A stretch of 64,000 nt of DNA from Sanderia malayensis (taxonomy: Eukaryota; Cnidaria; Scyphozoa; Semaeostomeae; Pelagiidae), in contig RQOL01000919.1 in the NCBI GenBank assembly GCA_013076295.1, positions 1 to 64,000 of the forward strand, given 5' to 3'. A model generated the notes under the pieces. That model searched no databases. It was not told the origin of the DNA and saw nothing but the letters and a program-made list of their open reading frames with translations. The position numbers and the translations under genes were made by a program. Below, piece after piece: positions 10,648 to 18,772 of this stretch. Position 1 is the first letter of the stretch. Each line of letters starts with the position of its first letter.

Positions 10648-11070
10648 GATTCTTCAGTGATTCTTTAGTGATTTTTTAAGCTCTGCACTCTTCAACAGCT
10701 CCGCACGACTGATTTGATTTAGCTTCAGACGTCTGTTTATGTATATAAATCAACCAATCAGATTGCAGAGATTTCTGCTTCTGGAAACTTCTGGAAACTT
10801 CTGAAAAATCTCTGTGATCTGATTGGCTGATAGCCTCCGGAAACTTCTGGAAGCTTCTGCTCCTGGAAACTTCTGGAAACTTCTGAAAAATCTCTGTGAT
10901 CTGATTGGCTGATAGCCTCTGGAAACTTCTGGAAGCTTCTGCTCCTGGAAACTTCTGGAAACTCCTGAAAAATCTCTGTGATCTGATTCAACGTTCGAAT
11001 GTTCTAGAACCTTCTTCGAAGTTTCTAGTTATTACTGAAAGGCGGTGTTAGCATTCGAAGTTCGAATGTT
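10648..11070 (-). promoter_or_regulatory. Leftward promoter with a tandem heat-shock-element array
   Basis: A TATA-like TTTATATACATAAA at about 10738-10752 and a TTGATTGG CCAAT-type box precede the 10647 start. They match the core of the rightward promoter at 431-471. Beyond them lie about two and a half tandem units of 81-84 bp (10758-10990). Each holds runs of perfect alternating pentamers, for example five in a row at about 10776-10802 (cTTCt gGAAa repeated), plus a CTGATTGGCTGATAG CCAAT block. Further sites of TTCtaGAAccTTC type lie at about 11011-11040. This is a dense potential HSF landing array. Confidence 0.75.
10758..10990. repeat. Tandem repeat, 81-84 bp unit
   Basis: Copies of the block GAAAAATCTCTGTGATCTGATT recur at about 10803, 10884 and 10968, giving a period of 81-84 bp. 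The array is the body of the leftward promoter. An ORF that crosses it on the minus strand is a by-product of the repeat. Confidence 0.85.
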
Positions 11071-11622
11071 CTAGCACTTTCTTTCGAAAGTGTTTGAGGT
11101 AAATTCCTCTACAATTTCTGCTTGAACTTTAATCATATCACTTAAAAATTTATCCTGATTCCACTCTATTAAATCTCCAGTTAAATAATAATACAGCAAC
11201 TTCGCCAACCTTCCATTTCCATCAGGAAAAGGATGAATCCATAATAACAATGCTGTATATTCTATTGGATTATAGTAATGCTGCCTCTTTATTAATTGGT
11301 TTAATAAAATTTCTACCTGATCAGGTTTACAATATTCTATTATCTCTGTTTCACTCATGCGTGAACATCTTACACTATTTGCAAATTTACCATGATATTC
11401 AGGTAAAATAAATTCATGTGTTTCTTTTACCATGTCAGTGTTGATTGTAAATCGAGTAATGTAATTTCTATCAAGCACAACCTCTCTTATCGTTCTTAGA
11501 TATACATAAGCATCCTCTAAATTTGCCTTGTTTATACAGTCAACTTCACCTTCTGACTTTAAAATAGAATATAACATCTTTCTTTCTTCTTCATCAACAT
11601 TAATTTTGTATACTCGATTCAT
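11071..11622 (-). CDS. Fic-domain protein (AMPylase-like), Polinton accessory gene
   Basis: A complete 183-residue ORF starting MNRVYKI. The Fic signature HPFPDGNGRLAK is at residues 130-141. The catalytic His130, the Asp/Gly/Asn loop and the first Arg (138) are present, but the usual second Arg is Lys141. Fic enzymes transfer AMP or related groups from nucleotides to hydroxyl side chains, often on chaperones or GTPases. There is no signal peptide, transmembrane segment or TPR, unlike animal FICD. It lies between the leftward promoter array and a group of small basic genes. A homologue lies at 28621-29118 with the same lysine, so the substitution is shared rather than random decay. Confidence 0.85.
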   Translation of the reverse strand: MNRVYKINVDEEERKMLYSILKSEGEVDCINKANLEDAYVYLRTIREVVLDRNYITRFTINTDMVKETHEFILPEYHGKFANSVRCSRMSETEIIEYCKPDQVEILLNQLIKRQHYYNPIEYTALLLWIHPFPDGNGRLAKLLYYYLTGDLIEWNQDKFLSDMIKVQAEIVEEFTSNTFERKC

Positions 11623-11770
11623 TATGAATTATTCTCGAGCTCCTATCTCCACGAACTTCTTATTGGAAATGAGCTTTGTGTCTGAGATTTGTTCATCTAT
11701 TTCTTTCAATTTTGTTCATTTAAAAATGTTAGGTTCTTACTCTTGCTATTTTTATAGATCTAGTCCCATT

Positions 11771-12193
11771 TCATCTACCTTTCATATGCTTCTTTCGAAC
11801 CAGCTTCCTTCGCATCCTCCGCTTTCGGCCACCTTGCATTTTCCTCATAGCTGTGTCTAAACCATATCCAGCTGCAACGATTGCTCCACCTTTTGCAGCT
11901 TTCTTAGCACCTCTCAATGCTATCTTCTTAACAGCTTGTTTGCTAACTCATTTTGCTATCGCTCTTCCACCCTGTCTTACAGCTTGTTTAATAGCTTGCC
12001 TAGCTGCTACACGAGCTATTGCGGAAACCATGTTTGTTGATTTCCTCTCTCCTCTCCTTTCACGTTTTCGTATTCCACCCCTTTTATACTTTCCTTCACC
12101 CCTCATTAGTTTAGTCGCTTCAACTCCACCATCATCCTTCAACATATCGTCTATCAGCATTGATGCTACAACACTTGCTGCTATACTAGCCAT
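11771..12193 (-). pseudogene. Small hydrophobic and basic protein with one in-frame stop
   Basis: The first 81 codons (11948-12193) start with a short hydrophobic helix (MASIAASVVASML), followed by charged and arginine-rich stretches. They end at a TGA at 11948-11950. The same frame stays open for another 58 codons to 11771, with a repeat-like AVKKIALRGAKKAAKGG segment and a very basic end (GGRKRRMRRK). The continuity suggests one protein of about 140 residues broken by a single nonsense codon. The composition suits a virion core or membrane-active peptide; no family is recognised. Confidence 0.5.
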
Positions 12194-12241
12194 GATTATA
12201 TTATAGCTATTAAATTGTAGCGTTCTTCCTTCTTTTATAAT

Positions 12242-12520
12242 CTATTTCTTAAATTCTTCATCTGCATATGCCCACTTATCGCGTTGTTTTTTCGGTACTC
12301 CGGCAGCTCTCCAAAATTCTCTAGGGATGAACTGTGGGGGTTTTGGTTTCTTCCAACCCTTTTTCCACATTGTTGGCTTCAGCTCTCGCTGTAACCCTGG
12401 TAGTGGTGTTGCTGCAATAGCTGTTTTCACAACCCAATTTTGTATGTTTTTAAAAAGACCTTTACCCCTAATTCTCTTAGTGCGCTGTTTCTTTCTACTC
12501 TGTCTCTTGTGCTTACCCAT
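12242..12520 (-). CDS. Small lysine/arginine-rich protein, Polinton
   Basis: This 92-residue ORF opens with a strongly basic run (MGKHKRQSRKKQRTKRIRGKG), then a short amphipathic helix (about 24-38) and a tryptophan- and lysine-rich C-terminal half. It lies just upstream of the 11771-12193 gene on the same strand, 48 bases away. The charge suggests nucleic-acid binding or a core protein. I do not recognise the family. Unlike most of its neighbours it has no frame break. Confidence 0.5.
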   Translation of the reverse strand: MGKHKRQSRKKQRTKRIRGKGLFKNIQNWVVKTAIAATPLPGLQRELKPTMWKKGWKKPKPPQFIPREFWRAAGVPKKQRDKWAYADEEFKK

Positions 12521-12678
12521 CTTTATTTATGAGGTAAATGCATTGTTTTTGTAAGAAATTTAAGACGAAAAAGCTGTTTAATGAATGCGTGCATTGCCCT
12601 CCGACATTGTGCCATTTTCATTATTGTAATGATGGAGATTCCTTATATAGACCCATGCATACAAATAAAAACACGCAT

Positions 12679-13101
12679 TTACATGAGGATATCATTTTGT
12701 GTAATTTCAACATCTCCCCATTCTCTAAGAACACAATCATATTTAATGTTATAAAGTAAACAATCCACCCATAAACTACTAATGCTGTATTGTTTCTTTG
12801 TGTGATGATAGATAATTTGCTTCTCTATCCAAAGGAGTATCACAGCAAACCTTCCCAAGTTTCCATTTCCATTAGAAAAACTTTCATTGAATAGTGTTTT
12901 CAAGGTATCATTGATCCTGTCTTTCCATTCATCTTCATTCACCGGAGATTCTTCAATCAGCAACGCATCTTCAGCATCCTTTGCTTGTGGTAGATTTCCA
13001 AGATTAACGCTTATTCGAGCAAATCCCATAAACTTGTGTAAATTCTTGTATACTTTTCCAAGATATATGCGTCGAACTTGAACCTTTGTATTAATGCCCA
13101 T
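12679..13101 (-). CDS. Possible Bcl-2-like protein, Polinton accessory gene
   Basis: The frame is open from 13314, but its first about 30 codons read out-of-frame gag sequence. A usable ATG lies at 13099-13101, giving about 140 residues. Two patterns recall Bcl-2 proteins. One is a BH1-like segment, LFNESF followed by SNGNGNLGRF, in the position of the usual F-x-x-G-x-NWGR. The other is a BH2-like segment, a Trp about 30 residues later followed after 17 residues by WGD. The spacing resembles cellular Bcl-2. BH3 is not clear, and no C-terminal membrane anchor lies in frame. Adintoviruses have been proposed to carry apoptosis regulators, which supports the idea. A degenerate Fic-like reading of the same GNG motif was considered less likely. 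Confidence 0.4.
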   Translation of the reverse strand: MGINTKVQVRRIYLGKVYKNLHKFMGFARISVNLGNLPQAKDAEDALLIEESPVNEDEWKDRINDTLKTLFNESFSNGNGNLGRFAVILLWIEKQIIYHHTKKQYSISSLWVDCLLYNIKYDCVLREWGDVEITQNDILM

Positions 13102-13196
13102 TACATCTCTAAAATGTTCCTTCAAATAGACTAAGAGCAAATCTTTTTTTGTTCTTTGTAGAAATGACCTAAAGTCATTAATTATAATGTGTGCTA

Positions 13197-13697
13197 ATGT
13201 TAACAGCATCTTTGCTACTGTTGGTGCAGCATTTAGCATAATGATTATTACGATGACATTGATTGCATTCTTTACCATAAGCCGGACAGTGTCCATGGGC
13301 ATGCCTGCCTGCACAGAACTTACATCGTTTGATCATCTGTGATTGTTTACCTTTAAACTGTTTTCCCTCTGTTTCACAAGGGGCAGCTCCAGCTACTGAT
13401 TGCTTTCTTCCTTTCCTCCTACTATGGCTGACTTTGTTAACTGAGCAGTCAATTTGAGTAGTAAGCTGCTTTGCATGTTGTTTTGTTTGTTCTGCAGCTA
13501 GACCAAGTTCTATGGCCTTTTTGAGATCGATTTTCGGCTCTCTCAGCATCCTTTCCCTGAGGGCGCGGTCAGAGACTCCACAAATTATCATATCTTTTAT
13601 GAGTGAGTCACGCAAATTTTCGAATTCACATTCAGCAGACAAAGTTCTGAGTTCTGTCACAAAATGATTGAAAGTTTGTACTTCAATTTGGCGATGA
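13197..13697 (-). pseudogene. Captured LTR-retroelement gag fragment inside the Polinton
   Basis: About 500 bases are nearly identical to part of the gag gene at 15364-15837. They include the zinc-knuckle block (CKFCAG...HGHCPAYGKECNQCHRNNHY, CCHC-type) and the preceding basic linker. The left edge lies near 13220 and the right edge near 13697, where this copy switches to GC-rich sequence while the other continues in gag. The fragment lies inside the Polinton TIRs. It retains an open frame of 160 residues but lacks the capsid-like N-terminal part. Confidence 0.8.
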
Positions 13698-14215
13698 GTA
13701 GGGACAGATGAGTGAGGGACAGGCGAGTCCGCATCGACGGTGTTGATGTTCTTCGCCGAGATCGGAGAGATCTCCGCACTCCTCGCAGTGGTGCCCGCGA
13801 CGGTGTTTGCGGCGCCTGCGGCGGTGTCCTGAGTTGAGGCGCTGATTGCAATATCTAAAAATACAAAAAAAAAAGATTTAAGCGAAGATCTTTACATTAA
13901 AATGTGTATTAGAATGAGTGAAAATTATATTAAAAACTACCTCAATCCGTACATATACTGCTGGCGTCAGCCTGCACAGCGGAGAGTTGTTGTTGTATTC
14001 GCTCCATCTAAACATAAGAATAACCAATTAAAAATAATCAATTATTAAGTAAAAAAGCATAATTAATAGATAAACCACAAGAACAACTTACTGTATGCTA
14101 CATGCCGCATGATACACCTGCCGGCACTGGGTACATCGGTGAAAAGCTCCCTCCTCCGTATCGTCACTCATACATATCCTACAATTTCCCTCGGGGAAAA
14201 TTTCCTCTCTTCGCA
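13698..14215 (-). other. Possible three-exon gene fragment with a PHD/RING-like zinc motif
   Basis: On the minus strand an open stretch at about 14101-14215 encodes CRICMSD...HRCTQCRQVYHAAC, a C-x2-C, C-x2-C, H-x2-C zinc pattern, and ends at a GTAAGT donor. Next is a short exon at about 13941-14010 between an AG acceptor and a GTAG donor. Then comes a GC-rich exon from about 13853 after a TTTTTGTATTTTTAG acceptor, rich in proline and arginine. The joined frame stays open through all three exons but is out of frame with the gag fragment that follows. The GC content differs from the AT-rich neighbours, which suggests captured host or retroelement sequence. Confidence 0.35.
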
Positions 14216-14595
14216 ACCTAGAATAAAAATGTGGTTCGAGTCATTCCAGATTCCGAGTGGCCTGGTTTATATACGAGCATGCACGAGTCTATGATAGACC
14301 CCGGGCCAGGTGAAGTTTTTGTAAACAGATAATAAAATGATAAGTATTGCATAGTCTTATGCTGTTAACATTACATACCTCAATACACTTCCTCTTGCTC
14401 TTGGTCGCTGAAATATAATAACAACTTATTAAAGCTTTTCAAAGAAAATTTTACGAAATTTGAAAAAGCGTGCCAACTTTCAAAGCTGTCGCTGTTTTTT
14501 AAAACACCTGCTTAGTATTTAAAAACAATAGCACTTACAACCATTCTTTAGTCTTTATCTTTCTTCTGAAACGAAGGAAAGACAGAAGTTTCTGC

Positions 14596-14885
14596 TTTCT
14601 CATGACAGAGATTTGCCGCGTACATTCGAACTTCACATTCGAAAGTTTCTGATTGGTTCTTTGAATTCAATCTCGAGCCGAGAACGTGAATTTGCCAGTT
14701 CCTCGATATTTTTGTGTTTTCTTGCGATTTATTTAACAAATTCTTATCATCTTATAAGTGCATGAAAAATATGAAATAATTCATTCAATATAATCAAGAG
14801 ATTTTCTTTTTATTGCTGTAAAAATCTTTTTGATAAACAAAACCGTTTTTTAGTTATTAAGCTTTTTATGGGTTTTTTATCAGCT
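14596..14885 (-). repeat. Right terminal inverted repeat of the Polinton
   Basis: Reverse complement of 1-286 with scattered differences. Its inner edge, near 14580-14600, also has a GAAgtTTC heat-shock half-array. The outer end ...TTTATCAGCT marks the element boundary, and 14886-14891 (TTGGCG) is the expected target-site copy. Confidence 0.93.
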
Positions 14886-15102
14886 TTGGCGATGTTTTGC
14901 AACTTCAAAATAACTTTCCACAACCTGTCGTTTTCGATTATTTTTTACTGTTCATGCTCTTTTCAATTCTCGAAGACTCTCGCGCATCCATGATCTTAAC
15001 ATTAAATCTTAACGATTCAAATTGATCTTAACGATTCAAAAGATTCATCATGACTTTCAATTTCATTAACCTTTTTGGTGCAGCATTTAGCATAATGATT
15101 AT

Positions 15103-15336
15103 TGATTATAAATAGAATCACCAGAAGCTTCATTTTCAAAAGAAAGACAAGATCTAAATTTTTCTTTCTTAATACTATATATTCTATATATTCGACTACA
15201 CGAAGGAGTAGTCATCATCAGAGTGACTACTATCGTTCGTGTAGTCGAATATATAGAATATATAGTATTAAGAAAGAAAAATTTAGATCTTGTCTTTCTT
15301 TTGAAAATGAAGCTTCTGGTGATTCTATTTATAATC
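15103..15336. repeat. Near-perfect 234-bp palindrome in the gag remnant
   Basis: The left arm (TGATTATAAATAGAATCACC...ACGAA) and right arm (TTCGTGTAGTCGAATA...TATAATCA) are reverse complements over about 100 bases each. Even the centre, GTAGTCA...TGACTAC, is partly symmetric. It lies within a 262-bp insertion (15104-15365) flanked by the direct repeat CATAATGATTATT at 15091-15103 and 15366-15378. The uninterrupted site survives in the gag copy near 13238-13250, so this is a mobile hairpin element with a 13-bp target duplication. Confidence 0.85.
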
Positions 15337-15363
15337 AAGCTTTTTGCCCGAATTAATATATTT

Positions 15364-16137
15364 AACATAATGATTATTACGATGACATCGATTGCATTCT
15401 TTACCATAAGCCGGACAGTGTCCACGGGCATGGCTGCCTGCACAGAACTTACATCGTTTGATCATCTGTGATTGTTTACCTTTAAACTGTTTTCCCTCTG
15501 TTTCACAAGGGGCAGCTCCAGCTACTGATTGCTTTCTTCCTTTCCTCCTACTATGTCTGACTTTGTTAATTGAGCAGTCAATTTGAGTAGTAAGCTGCTT
15601 TGCATGTTGTTTTGTTTGTTCTGCAGCTAGACCAAGTTCTATGGCCTTTTTGAGATCGATTTTCGGCTCTCTCAGCATCCTTTCCCTGGGGGCGCGGTCA
15701 GAGACTCCACAAATTATCATATCTTTTATGAGTGAGTCACGCAAATTTTCGAATTCACATTCAGCAGACAAAGTTCTGAGTTCTGTCACAAAATGATTGA
15801 AAGTTTGTACTTCAATTTGGCGATGAGTAAAAAATTTGTGTCTGTTGATAGTTGTGTTAGATCTTGGGTTACAATATGCTTCAAACTGGTCAAGAAAAGG
15901 CTTTAACTTGAGTGCATTACCTTCAGTTGCAAACTCGAAAATTTCGTAAATTTCTCTGCCACATTCTCCTATACAAGTGAGTAAAATGGAGGTTTTAATC
16001 TTATCTGACTTTGCATCAGATTCAGTTGCGACAAGGTAAAAGTCGAAAGCTTTTCTCCAAGTCTTCCAAGTCTGTGCCACGTTGCCTTCAAAAGACAAAG
16101 GACCAGGAGGTTTGAGTCGCTCCATTACTGCTTCCAC
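15364..16137 (-). CDS. gag: LTR-retroelement gag (Ty3/gypsy-like), 3' end altered by an insertion
   Basis: An open frame of about 260 residues begins at ATG 16135-16137, with a capsid-like N-terminus (SFEGNVAQTWKTWRKAFDFY) and a CCHC-type zinc knuckle near residues 220-250. It lies directly downstream, in the same orientation, of a primer-binding site and an LTR. Such Gags package element RNA. The downstream pol is absent: below 15364 lie the palindromic insertion, a short gag remainder to about 15077 and then the Polinton edge. Its last codons (after RNNHY) read into the inserted hairpin. Confidence 0.8.
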
Positions 16138-16175
16138 AAACTTAGCAACTATTAAACTTGAAGATTATGAAGCAT

Positions 16176-16193
16176 ATCCCACTTCTGACACCA
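16176..16193 (-). other. Primer-binding site, leucine-tRNA type
   Basis: On the minus strand the LTR end ...TTTTACA is followed immediately by TGGTGTCAGAAGTGGGAT, the complement of the 3' end of a leucine tRNA with its CCA. Retroelements prime minus-strand DNA synthesis there. The site lies about 40 bases before the gag ATG. Confidence 0.75.
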
Positions 16194-16405
16194 TGTAAAA
16201 CATTTAAGAACGCAGAGAGCGAGAGAGAACAACACGTTGTCTTTATACCATGTAATGCCAAATAAAACAAGATGTCCGAACACAATATCGGTCTCGATTT
16301 AAGTATGCGTAACATGGAATAGAGGCTATATGAAGGTGGGAGATACAGTAGGTCATAACTCAAAGATAGAACTATAAATATAAAAATAAGTTTACAACTA
16401 CAACA
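16194..16405 (-). repeat. 5' long terminal repeat of the gag element
   Basis: Upstream of the primer-binding site, about 212 bp run from TGTTGTAG (minus-strand start, near 16405) to TTTTACA (end, 16194), with TGT...ACA termini. A TATAAAG box lies about 50 bases before the end. No second LTR copy is in the window, so the outer boundary rests only on the terminal motif. Confidence 0.55.
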
Positions 16406-16410
16406 AATGA

Positions 16411-16668
16411 TATTGGCTTCTCAATAGACTTGGCCATGACAGTTTTACTTGTGTGAATACAATCATTAGCGTGCTCTTCAATTTGAACTTTTGGATACAT
16501 CAAAAAATAGGATGGGCACTGAACAGTTGCTGAATCTGTTTGATCAAGATAGCGGGCATTGCTGGCAACTGGTGGAAAAAGCGGCATATCTTCAGTCTCT
16601 GAATTTGAGTCACTTATGTCAGATATATTCATGGCATCAGCATCAAAGTGTAAAACTCGATCGCACAA
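16411..16668 (-). CDS. Exon with UBZ-like zinc motif, unidentified gene
   Basis: Within a minus-strand ORF of up to 98 residues, an acidic serine-rich stretch (SDISDSNSETED) is followed by CPSYF...IEEHANDC. This resembles the ubiquitin-binding UBZ-type finger (CPxC...IExHAxxC) with the second cysteine replaced by tyrosine. In several invertebrates such exons belong to expanded HECT-ligase-like (G2E3-like) genes. The ORF tail beyond 16411 enters the LTR and is not likely coding. Probably one exon of a decayed multi-exon gene together with 17269-17526. Confidence 0.35.
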
Positions 16669-17289
16669 AGTGTTGTATTCTTGGTCTATGGTGCGGAAAC
16701 TAGATACTGTAAGATAAATCTTGAACTTTTTGTTCTCAATTTGATTGATAAATTTAAATCTTGATTGATAATTTTAAAACTCAACGATAAACTTGTTCTC
16801 GAATACCTTTTGACAGTAACGACGTGCCATACAAGTTAGAGGCAAGTACCATACTATTTTTAGTTTCAGATTGAGATATATGTCATTTACTGGAGAAGCA
16901 TAAGAACACCAAAGCATTGGAAATACAATTAGGCATTACAATTAAACAAGTCATTCAATCTTAAAGTCAATAGAAATGCCTTTGAGATCATTAGCTGCCA
17001 AAAATCTCTTCATCACTGCCAAAAATTGATTATGGCATTCAATATCCTTTTTCCCTTTCCATTGGATGAGTATGAATGAGTGAATGTTCGCTTTTCTATG
17101 TCTGCACCAGCAACATCATGAAAAAGGAACATCACTCCTGTCCAACCTTCTTTTGTTGAAAACTGATCCATCTATGTTGATGAGCAGAATGAGCAGAAGT
17201 AGAGAATCTATCTACTTAGAACAATTGCTGAATATTATAAATTCTTACAAGGCAAACCATTTATTAAATTATAGCATGCTTCTACTTAC

Positions 17290-17526
17290 TCTGTCACACA
17301 GTTTTTTCTTGATGTAAGAATCAATGATGCTTTTTCTTTGATCAGAAATTTTCTTCCAATCCTTGCATTTATTGGGGAAATTGCACCCACAATCCTTACA
17401 TTTCCTTGAACGTAGACCATTTGCTGCTTTACATTGGGTACAGTTCTTAAAACCCAAACAATCTTTCTGGATAGAATAACCCAAATCAAAACAAGCATTA
17501 GTTATGAATTGTGCACGTTTCTGCAT
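17290..17526 (-). CDS. Exon with paired C-x2-C zinc-ribbon motif, unidentified gene
   Basis: The ORF of up to 85 residues contains CTQCKAANGLRSRKCKDCG, two C-x2-C knuckles about 11 residues apart, in a basic context. Such short ribbons occur upstream of UBZ-like fingers in HECT-type invertebrate genes, and the UBZ-like exon lies downstream on the same strand. The ATG at 17524-17526 may be internal to an exon. There is no promoter evidence. About 750 bases between the two exons are AT-rich without coding signal. Confidence 0.35.
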
Positions 17527-17788
17527 ACAATTGGTTCTTTACCAACAATATAACATGCACAAGATACCTATTTATTTTAATTATTATCAGGATGTTGCTT
17601 TATATATACATTGGTAAATTAGTAGGTTAGAAGTTACTGTATGCATACAGTAACTGAAGGATGTTAATAAAAATCATATATACATCTGTAAAAGATTATG
17701 AAATTTAAACACTGGTTAGTCTGCTGGTCTTCTGCTGCTTGTCTTCTTCAGGTCAGTCTCCTGCTGCTGGTCTTCTTCTGCTGAGCGG

Positions 17789-18376
17789 TTGTGCCAAATA
17801 TGGAAAAAAATAAAGAAATCGTTGATAATTGCTAAAAGCAAAGAATTGATAAATACCAAAGAACAGAAATCTAAGGACACTAGCGAGGGAGAGATCAGAG
17901 AGAAGCAGGAAAAGAAAATTGAAAACCCACAACCAAAGACAGCTCAGGAAAAACCTGAGAAAGTGGAAACAGCAAACAATAAGGGAACCCTACCAAGGCA
18001 AAGAAACCAAATTAAGATTTGATGTGCAGCTCGATCAAGGGTCTTACAGACCCCTTGACAAGAACAAATGAGCTGTTGCAAAAGGAAAGGGATTTTTCCC
18101 AAAAACTGGAAAAAGAGATATCAGACCTCAAAATAAGTTTATTGAGGCAAGAAATGGAGAATGCAATATCCAGAAACAATGGAGAACCCCCTATGGATCA
18201 TGAATGACTCCAATTTGAGAGCGAATACCATTGATGGGCATGGTCGCTTGGCAACAAGCATCGAAATCAGTGACAATTCAAGTTCAAATTCCTCCGCTGA
18301 AGAAGACATGGATGATTGGACAGAACAACACACGAGAAAAATACAAAGACAAACTCAAAGAAAAGAAGCTGCTTAG
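17789..18376 (+). pseudogene. Broken coiled-coil ORF, possible LINE ORF1
   Basis: Three overlapping pieces in different frames (17789-18022, 18019-18207, 18161-18376) are all lysine/glutamate-rich. The middle one has a clear heptad-like helix (LLQKERDFSQKLEKEISDLK). The last is serine- and acid-rich with a basic end. The arrangement suggests one protein with frame changes, like the coiled-coil ORF1 of some LINEs, but no reverse transcriptase follows, and the Harbinger gene starts at 18773. Low certainty. Confidence 0.3.
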
Positions 18377-18772
18377 AATGCCGAAAATAAACAAGTGAAC
18401 AAAAGGTTTACAAGCTCTAATAACAAGTACAACAACAGAGGCATTCCTCCAAACGAAATGAGAAAAGGTTCCAATCAGAAAAGGAAATGCTGAATCAAAC
18501 AAAGCGAATGAAAAAGAGAAAAATCAACTGAAAGTAACGTGGGAGACTCTTGGGTGAATTGTCTTCATGAAACGAAGCTATGTAATGACAAGCGTAAAAG
18601 AAGAAAAGAAAAAAAAGATGGCATGCCGATGAAAGACATTAGGGAGGTTTAGATCAGGTGCGAGAACGTGTTTGAGTTCAAGTTCATCTCGGGGGTCCTT
18701 GCACTTGCACTGGAAGTCGTTCAGTGTTGTTTGGTCGTTTAGATTTGAGCAGAGGCATGTGGATGAAACAAA

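Larger units (their letters stand above)
1..14885. mobile_element. Polinton/Maverick (adintovirus-like) provirus, decayed but nearly full length
   Basis: The first about 286 bases are repeated inverted at 14596-14885, which brackets a 14.9-kb unit holding the Polinton hallmark genes: protein-primed DNA polymerase B, DDE integrase with chromodomain, A32/FtsK-like packaging ATPase, double-jelly-roll capsid and penton-like proteins. The right end reads ...ATCAGCT. Polintons begin AG and end CT, so the window probably starts one base inside the element. The 6-bp target duplication should be TTGGCG at 14886-14891; the left copy lies outside the window. Polymerase, capsid and integrase carry frameshifts or deletions, while the ATPase and one penton-like gene are open. 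No adenain-type protease was seen; it may have been lost in the internal deletion near 4000. The element is virus-like but not autonomous in this copy. Confidence 0.93.

Noticed and set aside
10758..10991. A 77-residue minus-strand ORF rich in FPE/SRS repeats
   Set aside because: It is the translation of the tandem heat-shock-element repeat; it sits between TATA box and array and has no independent coding signal.
12830..12900. A third Fic-like motif (SNGNGNLGR)
   Set aside because: The catalytic His and the surrounding Fic blocks are absent, and spacing to the next Trp motif fits Bcl-2 better.
1..14885. Search for an adenain-type cysteine protease
   Set aside because: No plausible His/Cys protease motif was seen in any frame; it may have been lost in the deletion near 4000, so none is annotated.
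15099..15443. ORFs on both strands across the palindrome
   Set aside because: The same residues appear in both directions because the DNA is a hairpin; not coding.
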